A stretch of 64,000 nucleotides of DNA. Origin: CAVPCZ01 sp963779225. Lineage in GTDB: Bacteria > Bacteroidota > Ignavibacteria > UBA10030 > UBA6906. The position numbers were made by a program, and so were the translations under genes. The stretch covers positions 310,001 to 374,000 of the forward strand of contig CAVZWW010000002.1 in the NCBI GenBank assembly GCA_963779225.1. Reading direction: 5' to 3'. Below are positions 57,536-64,000 of the stretch, piece after piece; the first letter of the stretch is position 1, and each line of letters opens with the position of its first letter. A model generated the notes under the pieces. It worked only from the letters and a program-made list of their open reading frames with translations. It ran no database searches and was not told the DNA's origin.

Positions 57536-58162
57536 TCAGTGTCCTGCCGTTTGCGAGCCCGCGTTCATAGCCCGGTGATCAAGGTCCTTTTTGTACAGGA
57601 TGGCAACCCGCCGCAACAGAGGCGATGTGGCAATATCTCCCGGCGACATGAACCGGTCGCTGACACCTTTTTTGAGATCCCGGTTTGTCGCATTATAGGC
57701 CTGCGCCACATAGTAGGAACAGAAGAGCCTCTGCTCCCGGCGGAGTCTGTCCCGCTCTTCCACCCTGCGATTGAACAGAATACGAAGACCGAGCAGGATC
57801 GCCTTCCAGGTTGCGTATTCCTTACCCAGTTCCCGCTGTGCGAACGCCACAAGCTGTATCCTTTCGCTTTCGGGAATTTCCTCCCTCGAAGTGAACCACT
57901 CCACCCGGCCATCGTAGTGGCGGACATTCGATGACAGCGGCGTCACCATGACCCCCCTGCCCACGGCCTCCATCACCACCAACCGGTCGTTCCACCAGAC
58001 CGCCAGGCCGGCGTGCGAATAGCGGGAACGGGTGATCAGACAGATCAGACGTGACTGCAGCGAACGGCCGCGATACATCAGCACGTCCCCGTTCCTTATC
58101 TGCGAGCGGACGTCTCTGTAGAATTCCTTTTGTGAGGTACCCGTTCCGGATCGTGATTGCAT
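57536..58162 (-). CDS. Permuted papain-like (YiiX/NlpC-P60-type) amidase-like protein
   Basis: 208 residues. RNGDVLMYRGRSLQSRLIC and SRYSHAGLAVW contain the His that begins the permuted core; FCSYYVAQAY carries the catalytic-type Cys about 115 residues later. The order His then Cys is the circularly permuted arrangement of YiiX/YebB and related NlpC/P60 enzymes. No clear signal peptide, so probably cytoplasmic. Substrate unknown; family members cleave peptide or lipid amide bonds. Confidence 0.75.
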   Translation of the reverse strand: MQSRSGTGTSQKEFYRDVRSQIRNGDVLMYRGRSLQSRLICLITRSRYSHAGLAVWWNDRLVVMEAVGRGVMVTPLSSNVRHYDGRVEWFTSREEIPESERIQLVAFAQRELGKEYATWKAILLGLRILFNRRVEERDRLRREQRLFCSYYVAQAYNATNRDLKKGVSDRFMSPGDIATSPLLRRVAILYKKDLDHRAMNAGSQTAGH

Positions 58163-58586
58163 GGGTGTATCCTTTTTTCAGGATAGCGTCAGAAAAGACC
58201 CCTTTATCCAGGAGTGTGTCCGGCAAGAGAGAGGAAAAGTGCTCAATAATAGCCAGGATTCGAGCGATAGTCAACAAGGCTTCTTTTTTCCCTTGCTTTT
58301 TGCTGCCGAATGTGCTACCATACAAATGCAAACACAGTACGTGGTTATTGTGCTTGAGGTTTGTGCTGGTCCGATTCGGTTGGGCCGTTGCTGAGCCCGC
58401 CCCGCATCAAACGCTAGACCCCGGTGATTTTTCCCACCTTCGCGTGGAGTTCCCGAGTGCGCGGTTTGAATGATTGAGGCGTACGTTTGGTGAACGACCA
58501 CTTTACCCCGTTACTGGACAGTTCTACCCCTTGCTTTGCGCAATGATTTTCGTACGTTTTCCTAGCTTTATCGAAAGGATCCGTTC
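58163..58586 (+). promoter_or_regulatory. Gene-free 424-base region with promoter and long leader of the cold-shock gene
   Basis: TTGCTT (58293-58298), 17-base spacer, TACCAT (58316-58321) is the best promoter match; a start near 58328 gives a leader of about 258 bases before ATG 58587. Long structured leaders that act as thermosensors are usual for cspA-type genes. AAAGGA lies 7 bases before the ATG. Open frames across the region have no coding character. Confidence 0.4.
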
Positions 58587-58787
58587 ATGGAAACGGGAAC
58601 AGTAAAGTGGTTCAACGCAGCAAAAGGGTACGGCTTCATCTCACGCGAAAATGGTGAGGAAGTGTTCGTACACTTTAAAGAAATCGTCGGCGAAGGTTAC
58701 AAGTCGCTGAACGACAACGATAAGGTCCAGTTCAACGTCCAGCCGGGCAAAAAAGGCCTGCAGGCGGTGAACGTGACGCGCATCTAA
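58587..58787 (+). CDS. Cold-shock protein (CspA family)
   Basis: 66 residues, the full length of a single OB-fold cold-shock domain. RNP1-like KGYGFIS and RNP2-like VFVHFKEI are in place, with MetGluThrGly start and GTVKWFN. Acts as an RNA chaperone in the cytoplasm. Followed by a strong terminator, preceded by a long leader. Confidence 0.96.
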   Translation: METGTVKWFNAAKGYGFISRENGEEVFVHFKEIVGEGYKSLNDNDKVQFNVQPGKKGLQAVNVTRI

Positions 58788-58805
58788 TGCGCTGATCACC
58801 TTACG

Positions 58806-58835
58806 GGTCCGGTCCTGCGAAAGCGGGACCGGACC
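58806..58835 (+). terminator. Rho-independent terminator after the cold-shock gene
   Basis: Stem GGTCCGGTCC/GGACCGGACC (58806-58815 and 58826-58835), extended inward by TGC/GCG-type pairs to a GAAA tetraloop, followed by TTTTGTTTTTT. Excellent intrinsic terminator. Confidence 0.9.
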
Positions 58836-58856
58836 TTTTGTTTTTTCCCCCTCCCC

Positions 58857-58885
58857 TTCCTTTCTGTCGGGATTCTCAGTATATT
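58857..58885 (+). promoter_or_regulatory. Possible promoter of the rubrerythrin gene
   Basis: TATATT at 58880-58885 with TTCCTT 17 bases upstream (58857-58862). The -10 element is good, the -35 poor. Predicted leader about 47 bases. Confidence 0.3.
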
Positions 58886-58938
58886 CGTTCACCTGCCATT
58901 GCTGTTCCTTTTCACATCACTCACCCGGAGCCCATGCC

Positions 58939-59514
58939 ATGAAAAGCATCAAAGGGACAAAAACAGAAAAAAATCTGCTCGCCGCATTTGCCGGAGAATC
59001 GCAGGCACGAAATCGGTACACGTTCTTCACGTCTCAGGCGAAGAAAGAAGGGTTCGAACATATCGCCGCGATTTTCGACGAGACCGCGGACAACGAAATG
59101 GAACACGCAAAGCGGTTCTTCAAGTTTCTCGAAGGCGGAGAAGTGGAAATCACCGCAGGATACCCCGCTGGAATCATCGGCACCACCAAGGAAAACCTGA
59201 AGGCCGCCGCCGACGGAGAGCAGTTCGAACACACAACCCTCTACCCGGAATTCGCCAGGATTGCAAAGGACGAAGGATTCCCCGAAGTCGCCGCCGCATT
59301 TCGTGCCATCGCCCTTGTGGAAGTGCAACACGAAAAACGGTACCGGAAACTGCTGAAGGACGTCGAGCAGGGTAACGTGTTCAAGAAGGAAAAGGTGGTA
59401 CGCTGGAAATGCCGCGTTTGCGGGTACATTCACGAAGGGAAGAACCCGCCCCAGAATTGCCCGGCCTGCGAACACCCGGAAGCGTATTTCGAGGTTGTGG
59501 AAGACATCGAATAG
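58939..59514 (+). CDS. Rubrerythrin
   Basis: 191 residues. Four-helix diiron domain: LLAAFAGESQARNRYTFF, FDETADNEMEHAKRFFKFL, FPEVAAAFRAIALVEVQHEKRY supply the Glu/His ligands. C-terminal rubredoxin-like domain with CRVCGYIHEG and CPACEHP. Reduces hydrogen peroxide in anaerobes and microaerophiles, so the organism meets oxygen stress. Monocistronic, flanked by terminators. Confidence 0.96.
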   Translation: MKSIKGTKTEKNLLAAFAGESQARNRYTFFTSQAKKEGFEHIAAIFDETADNEMEHAKRFFKFLEGGEVEITAGYPAGIIGTTKENLKAAADGEQFEHTTLYPEFARIAKDEGFPEVAAAFRAIALVEVQHEKRYRKLLKDVEQGNVFKKEKVVRWKCRVCGYIHEGKNPPQNCPACEHPEAYFEVVEDIE

Positions 59515-59594
59515 TACTCGTGCAAATCCATTGTCCCGCCGGGCAGAATCGCCTCCAGGAGACGCGCCATGGCGGATGGACTACCGGAAAGAAT

Positions 59595-59627
59595 AATGGC
59601 TCATCCCGCAACACGGGATGAGCCATT
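59595..59627. terminator. Bidirectional terminator between rubrerythrin and ilvC
   Basis: Perfect 14-bp stem AATGGCTCATCCCG/CGGGATGAGCCATT (59595-59608 and 59614-59627), 5-base loop, followed by TGCTTTTTC on the plus strand. The minus strand has a shorter A/T flank. Serves convergent genes. Confidence 0.8.
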
Positions 59628-59655
59628 TGCTTTTTCCTGCAGGCGCAAGTATGCC

Positions 59656-60720
59656 TTATTTCTTTTCAGCTTTCCAGTTCTCCGGTCGCAGCGACCGGAC
59701 CGTCGCACCCGTGCGCCACATCTCGGAATGCCGCAATTCGTCAAGCTCGCCTTCGAGCCTCTCGCGATAGCCGGGTGCCGTGCACGTATCCAGAACCCGC
59801 CGCGTTTCTTCGCCACTGCGCACACTGGCATACAGCTCTTCCATCACGGGTTTGACCGCCTTTTCAAACCGCTTTGACCAGTCCAGAGCGCCGCGTTGCG
59901 CGGTCGTGCTGCAGGCACCGAGCATCCAGTCGACCCCGTTCTGTCCCATCAACGGATAGAGGCTCTGCGTCGCCTCCTCCACGGTTTCGTTGAACGCCTC
60001 GCTCGGCGAATGTCCCATCGCACGGAGTGTTTCGTATTGCGCCTTCATCAGGCCCGCAATCGCACCCAGCAGGACGCCCCGCTCTCCGGTAAGATCGCTG
60101 TATACCTCATTTTCAAACGTCGTTGAAAACAGGTAACCGGACCCGATGGCAATCCCCAGGGCGAGCACCCGTTCCCGAGCACGGCCGGTGAAATCCTGAT
60201 GCACGGCAAAACTCGAATTGATGCCGCTTCCGGCCAGAAAATTCGTCCGCACAGTCCGCCCTGCCCCTTTCGGTGCGACAAGCACGACGTCGATGTTCGC
60301 CGGAGGCACTACACCGGTTTGCTCACGGTACACAACCGAGAACCCGTGCGAGAAACAGAGCGCCTGTCCCGCGCGGAGATTTGCCTTTACCAGAGTCCAT
60401 TGTTGCGTCTGCCCGGCATCAGAGAGCAGGTATTCAACGATCGTGGATTTGCGGATCACCTCTTCGAGACTGTCAAAAAGGGTTGACCCTTCCACCCACC
60501 CGTCCTTAATGGCATCATCCCATCCGCGTCCCCCCTTGCGCTGTCCGATGATTACCTTCACTCCATTGTCGCGCAGATTCAGCGACTGGCCGTGGCCCTG
60601 CGGACCGTACCCCAGGATTCCTACGACTTCCTTCTGCAAGATTCCCTTCGCTTTTTCAAGCGGCATTTCGCTCCGCGTGATGACTTCTTCCTTGACTCCG
60701 CCAAAATCCATATGCGCCAT
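59656..60720 (-). CDS. ilvC: Ketol-acid reductoisomerase
   Basis: 354 residues, class I length. Rossmann GYGPQGHGQSLNLRDNG (NADP loop), IDVVLVAPKGAG, AVHQDF, catalytic Glu/Asp region YSDLTGERGVLLGAIAGLM with FENEVYSDLTG, and EEATQSLYPLMGQNG. Converts acetolactate to dihydroxyisovalerate in valine/leucine synthesis. Last gene of the leu-ilv run, 35 bp after leuB. Confidence 0.95.
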   Translation of the reverse strand: MAHMDFGGVKEEVITRSEMPLEKAKGILQKEVVGILGYGPQGHGQSLNLRDNGVKVIIGQRKGGRGWDDAIKDGWVEGSTLFDSLEEVIRKSTIVEYLLSDAGQTQQWTLVKANLRAGQALCFSHGFSVVYREQTGVVPPANIDVVLVAPKGAGRTVRTNFLAGSGINSSFAVHQDFTGRARERVLALGIAIGSGYLFSTTFENEVYSDLTGERGVLLGAIAGLMKAQYETLRAMGHSPSEAFNETVEEATQSLYPLMGQNGVDWMLGACSTTAQRGALDWSKRFEKAVKPVMEELYASVRSGEETRRVLDTCTAPGYRERLEGELDELRHSEMWRTGATVRSLRPENWKAEKK

Positions 60721-60755
60721 GCTATTCTTCCTTACAGTTGTTTTTGTTCAACTCT

Positions 60756-61820
60756 TCACATTTTCAATTCATGAATCACGCGGGACCCGAGTTCCCGTGT
60801 GGTGTTCGAGCCACCCAGATCCGCCGTCCACACACCATCCGTGATCGTCCGGCGCACTGCCTCCTCCACAACCCGGGCCTCCTCCTCGCCTCCGAGCGAG
60901 TAGCGCAACAGGAGCGCTGCGCTGAGAATAGTCCCCACGGGGTTCGCTATGCCGCGTCCGGCGATATCGGGTGCCGAGCCGTGAATCGGTTCATAGAGAC
61001 CCGGCCCGCTTTCTCCGAGGGAAGCTGACGGAACCATGCCCAGCGAGCCGGCAAGGACGGCTGCTTCGTCCGTCAGGATGTCGCCGAACATGTTCTCGGT
61101 AACAAGCACGTCAAACGTCGACGGAGCGGAGACCAGTCGCATGGCTGCAGTATCAACGAGCATGTGATCCAGGGAGATATCCGCATAATCCCCTGACAGC
61201 CTGGTGGCGGTCTTCCGCCACAACCGGGATGTCTCCAGTACGTTGGCTTTGTCAACCGAAGTCACTTTCTTCCTGCGGCCCCGCGCAAGACGGAAGGCCA
61301 GCCTGATCACCCGTTCGATCTCGGTCGTGGTGTATTCCAGCGTATCCACGGCCCGGACCACGCCCCCTTCCTCGCGGGTAAATCGGGGTGTGCCGAAGTA
61401 GAGGCCTCCTGTGAGCTCGCGGACGACAAGGAGATCCACGCCCCGCAGCAGCGACTCCTTCAGCGGGGAGGCACCTGCGAGCGACGGATGAGGCTGCACC
61501 GGACGGAGGTTCGCGAAGAGACCGAGCTTCTTGCGGAGCGCAAGCAGTCCCTGCTCCGGCCTGATCTCCGTGGCAACCGCGTCCCAGCGCGGCCCCCCGA
61601 CTGCCCCGAGAAGTATCGCGTCGGAAGCGGCACAGGCTTGGAGTGTCTCGTCGGCGAGGGGAACACCGTATGCGTCAATCGACGCCCCCCCGAACAGACG
61701 TTCGTCAAAGGAAAATTGATGCCCGAATCTCTCCGCAACCACCCGGAGCACCCTCACCGCCTCGGCGGTGATTTCCGGACCGATCCCGTCGCCGGGCAGC
61801 ACGACCAATCGCGCCTTCAT
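60756..61820 (-). CDS. leuB: 3-isopropylmalate dehydrogenase
   Basis: 354 residues. LPGDGIGPEITAEAVRVL, ILLGAVGGPRWD, RPEQGLLALRKKLGLFANLRP, VRELTGGLYFG, and the Mg-binding DYADISLDHMLVDTAAM and NMFGDILTDEAAVLAGSLG. Oxidatively decarboxylates 3-isopropylmalate. ATG overlaps the leuD stop (61817-61820). Confidence 0.96.
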   Translation of the reverse strand: MKARLVVLPGDGIGPEITAEAVRVLRVVAERFGHQFSFDERLFGGASIDAYGVPLADETLQACAASDAILLGAVGGPRWDAVATEIRPEQGLLALRKKLGLFANLRPVQPHPSLAGASPLKESLLRGVDLLVVRELTGGLYFGTPRFTREEGGVVRAVDTLEYTTTEIERVIRLAFRLARGRRKKVTSVDKANVLETSRLWRKTATRLSGDYADISLDHMLVDTAAMRLVSAPSTFDVLVTENMFGDILTDEAAVLAGSLGMVPSASLGESGPGLYEPIHGSAPDIAGRGIANPVGTILSAALLLRYSLGGEEEARVVEEAVRRTITDGVWTADLGGSNTTRELGSRVIHELKM

Positions 61821-62443
61821 GAGTGTTCCTCCGCAGTCCGCCGTGCTTCAAAAGCCGAGATGTGCGCTTCGCGCTCCAGAATGTATCCGAGTTCGTCCGT
61901 GCCGGCCAGCATACACGCGCGGGCAAATGCGTCGATCTTAAAGTTCGCTGAACCTCCCGGCCATTGCACCACCTGCCGTTCGAGATCCACCGTGACGGTC
62001 GTCGCCGTGCCCACCAGACCGGCCAGGGACGTCCAGGAAGCCGCGTCAACTGCAACGGGGAGTAATCCGTTTTTCATCGCATTGCCACGGAAGATGTCGG
62101 CAAAGGAGGTACTGATAACGACCTGGAATCCTGCTCCCACCAGGGCCCAGGGGGCGTGCTCGCGTGAAGACCCGCACCCGAAGTTGCGCCCCGCGAGGAG
62201 AATGGAGGCCGATTGGAATTCCGCCCTGTTCAAGAAAAAGTCATTCCGCATCGAGCCGTCCGCAGCGCGGCGCAAATCCTCGAACAGGTGTTCACCCAGA
62301 CCTTCCGAGTCGGTGATTTTCAGAAACCGGGCAGGGATGATCTGGTCGGTATCGACGTTTTCCATCATCAGCGGTGCAAGTATCGATGTGACAACCCTGA
62401 ACGGAGTCCTGCCTCCCGCTCCCACTGCCGGTGTCGTGCTCAT
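61817..62443 (-). CDS. leuD: 3-isopropylmalate dehydratase small subunit
   Basis: 208 residues from ATG 62443, which overlaps the leuC stop by 4 bases; the open frame extends further upstream but only inside leuC. MMENVDTDQIIPARFLK, FGCGSSREHAPWALVGAGFQVVIS and SFADIFRGNAMKNGLLPV are LeuD signatures. Forms isopropylmalate isomerase with LeuC. Confidence 0.96.
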   Translation of the reverse strand: MSTTPAVGAGGRTPFRVVTSILAPLMMENVDTDQIIPARFLKITDSEGLGEHLFEDLRRAADGSMRNDFFLNRAEFQSASILLAGRNFGCGSSREHAPWALVGAGFQVVISTSFADIFRGNAMKNGLLPVAVDAASWTSLAGLVGTATTVTVDLERQVVQWPGGSANFKIDAFARACMLAGTDELGYILEREAHISAFEARRTAEEHS

Positions 62444-63840
62444 AGCATGGTCCTTACGTCGGTGAGCCGTCCGGTGACGGCGGATGCCGCCGCGGTGAGA
62501 GGCGAAGCCAGAAACGTCCTGCTCCCCTTTCCCTGGCGTCCCTCGAAATTTCTGTTGCTGGTGCTGACGGCATACTGTCCGGCCGCCACTTCGTCGCCGT
62601 TCATCGCAATGCACATGGAACATCCGGATTCCCGCCATTCGGCGCCTGCATCGGTGAAAACGCGATCGAGACCTTCGGCTTCCGCCTGCCGCTTGATTGC
62701 CTGGGAGCCGGGCACGACCAGGGTCCGGACACGAGCATCCACTTTACGGCCACGCAGAATACGGGCCGCCTCACGCAGATCGGAGATTCTTGAATTGGTG
62801 CAGCTCCCGATGAATACGACATCAATCGGCCGGCCGGCAATCGTTTCGCCGGGCTTCAGGCCCATGTACTCGAGCGCTTTGTGTAGTGCTTCCTGTCCCG
62901 AACGATCACTCTGCTGAGCGGGATCCGGAATCACGCCGGTGATGGGCGCACCCATGCCGGGGTTTGTGCCAAAGGTGATCATCGGGGCCAGACCGGTCAC
63001 ATCAAGCGTGATCTTCGCGTCATACGAAGCGCCGTCGTCCGAGCACAGCATCCTCCACCGTTGCACCGCGGCATCGAAATCCCGCGGGACAAATTCCCGG
63101 CCGGCCAGGTAGGCAAATGTTGTATCATCAGGCGCGACCAGACCCGCCCGCGCTCCACCCTCGATGGACATGTTGCAGACGGTCATCCGTTCTTCCATGG
63201 AGAGGGCACGCACGGTGGAGCCGGTGTATTCCAGGACATACCCTGTTCCGCCGCCGACACCTATCTGTGCGAGCAGAGCGAGGATGACATCCTTCGCGCC
63301 GACCCCGTTTTCCAGACGGCCTTCGATCCGGACCTCACAGCTCCGCGGTTTCTGCTGGAGCAGACACTGGGTGGCAAGCACATGCTCCACCTCGCTGGTT
63401 CCAATTCCGAACGCCAGTGCGCCGAACGCCCCGTGGGTTGACGTGTGGCTGTCGCCGCAGACGATTGTCTTGCCGGGTTGCGTGAGGCCGAGTTCCGGAC
63501 CGATCACGTGCACGATCCCGCGCCGGGGATTCTGCTGTCCGTACACGGCTATGCCGAAATCCCGGACGTTCTGTTCGAGGGTCGAGATCTGTTTCGCGGC
63601 AAGAGGATCCCGGATCGGTCCGATACTCGTCGGAATACTGTGGTCCACGGTCGCAACCGTCCGCTCGGGCCGGCGGACCCGGAGTCCGCGCCGGCGCAGA
63701 CCGGCGAAAGCCTGGGGGGAGGTTACTTCATGGATCAGATGAAGATCGATATAAAGCAACGTGGGCGCTCCCGGTTCGTTCCGGACAACATGCGCGTCCC
63801 AGATCTTGTCAAACAGGGTTTTTGGTGCGACGGCGGTCAT
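62440..63840 (-). CDS. leuC: 3-isopropylmalate dehydratase large subunit
   Basis: 466 residues. Aconitase-type: TLFDKIWDAHVV, LLYIDLHLIHEVTSPQAF, VCGDSHTSTHGAFGALAFGIGTSEVEHVLATQ with one Fe-S Cys, VFIGSCTNSRISDLREAA and SGCSMCIAMNGDEV supplying the remaining cluster Cys. Starts 4 bases after leuA. Confidence 0.97.
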   Translation of the reverse strand: MTAVAPKTLFDKIWDAHVVRNEPGAPTLLYIDLHLIHEVTSPQAFAGLRRRGLRVRRPERTVATVDHSIPTSIGPIRDPLAAKQISTLEQNVRDFGIAVYGQQNPRRGIVHVIGPELGLTQPGKTIVCGDSHTSTHGAFGALAFGIGTSEVEHVLATQCLLQQKPRSCEVRIEGRLENGVGAKDVILALLAQIGVGGGTGYVLEYTGSTVRALSMEERMTVCNMSIEGGARAGLVAPDDTTFAYLAGREFVPRDFDAAVQRWRMLCSDDGASYDAKITLDVTGLAPMITFGTNPGMGAPITGVIPDPAQQSDRSGQEALHKALEYMGLKPGETIAGRPIDVVFIGSCTNSRISDLREAARILRGRKVDARVRTLVVPGSQAIKRQAEAEGLDRVFTDAGAEWRESGCSMCIAMNGDEVAAGQYAVSTSNRNFEGRQGKGSRTFLASPLTAAASAVTGRLTDVRTML

Positions 63841-63844
63841 GATC

Positions 63845-64000
63845 TCATGCCCCCGCTTCCGCGACTGCCGCCACCTGTTCTTCCTTGCGGCGCAGGGAAT
63901 TCTGTGCTCTGTTGAGGGCCTCCAGATAGGCCTTCACGCTTCCGGTAATCACATCCGTGCTGACCGCCCGGCCGTTGAAAAGGACACCGTCGAAGTCAAC
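63845..64000 (-). CDS. leuA: 2-isopropylmalate synthase, C-terminal end (cut by window edge)
   Basis: The last 51 codons of a gene running in from the right edge: VDFDGVLFNGRAVSTDVITGSVKAYLEALNRAQN then a charged tail to TGA 63845. GRAVSTDVI...SVKAYLEALNR is the leucine-binding regulatory domain end of LeuA. Position upstream of leuCDB supports leuA over a paralogue such as citramalate synthase. Confidence 0.8.
   Translation of the reverse strand, partial: VDFDGVLFNGRAVSTDVITGSVKAYLEALNRAQNSLRRKEEQVAAVAEAGA

Noticed and set aside
58051..58473. 140-codon open frame upstream of the cold-shock gene
   Set aside because: It overlaps the papain-like gene antisense, then runs through promoter-like A/T-rich sequence; no ribosome site and no motif.
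1..64000. tRNA genes, rRNA genes, CRISPR arrays, insertion sequences, prophage genes
   Set aside because: I saw no T-loop-like sequence with acceptor stems, no repeat-spacer pattern, no transposase, integrase or phage structural motif. A covariance search could still find a tRNA I missed.

Overview
The window (64 kb, G+C-rich, about 60% by eye) is a bacterial chromosome segment with dense protein genes and no rRNA, tRNA, CRISPR or insertion sequence that I could see. The gene content (heparinase-like and M64 secreted enzymes, S9 dipeptidyl peptidase, two-REC PPDK_N protein, LiaF/PspC-type membrane proteins, Hmc/Hyb-like multihaem redox complex) fits the Bacteroidota-Chlorobiota-Ignavibacteriota neighbourhood. 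That placement is inference only.

The sequence contains single-base frame errors in distinct stretches (near 1.84 kb, 24.7-33.4 kb, 36.4-36.8 kb, 40.6-47.6 kb, 48.5 kb and 54.5 kb). They hit universally essential genes (rplM, rpsI, rpsB, tsf, pyrH, frr), so I treat them as sequencing or assembly errors, annotate full genes across them, and do not call pseudogenes.

Layout. 1-3.5 kb: an edge-truncated URO-D-family methyltransferase and a heparinase II/III-like protein (minus). 3.7-8.2 kb: a PPi-type phosphofructokinase (minus), divergent from a PPDK_N protein with two receiver-like domains. 8.2-16 kb: PEBP protein, lone receiver, a lipoprotein/coiled-coil pair, M64 peptidase, esterase, NUDIX hydrolase and L-rhamnose isomerase. 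16.2-23 kb (plus): chalcone-isomerase-like protein, DUF3857/transglutaminase lipoprotein, MFS transporter, DNA polymerase I. 23-24.3 kb: envelope-stress-type membrane proteins. 24.4-28.4 kb (minus): rplM-rpsI-rpsB-tsf-pyrH-frr, closed by a clear terminator. 28.5-37 kb (minus): lpd-lipB-E1alpha-E1beta-E1alpha-E1beta-E2-lipA, a 2-oxoacid dehydrogenase operon with two E1 pairs and both lipoylation enzymes. 48.9-58 kb: oxidoreductase, pyrophosphatase, lipoprotein, PAS/GAF kinase, a membrane protein, S9 peptidase, papain-like protein. 58.5-64 kb: cold-shock protein, rubrerythrin, then leuA-leuC-leuD-leuB-ilvC (minus), which continues past the right edge.

The most unusual part is 37.1-47.6 kb. A minus-strand pair (periplasmic dihaem-type histidine kinase plus an NtrC-family regulator without a normal GAFTGA loop) is divergent from a plus-strand operon. 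That operon encodes a Tat-exported four-cluster Fe-S protein, an NrfD-type quinone-interacting membrane subunit and a 13-haem cytochrome. It continues with a second kinase carrying the same dihaem-type sensor plus a zinc-ribbon-like insert in its ATPase domain, and two response regulators fused to glycine-cleavage-H-like domains; gdhA follows. I read this as a redox-sensing regulatory system wrapped around a periplasm-to-quinone electron transfer complex.
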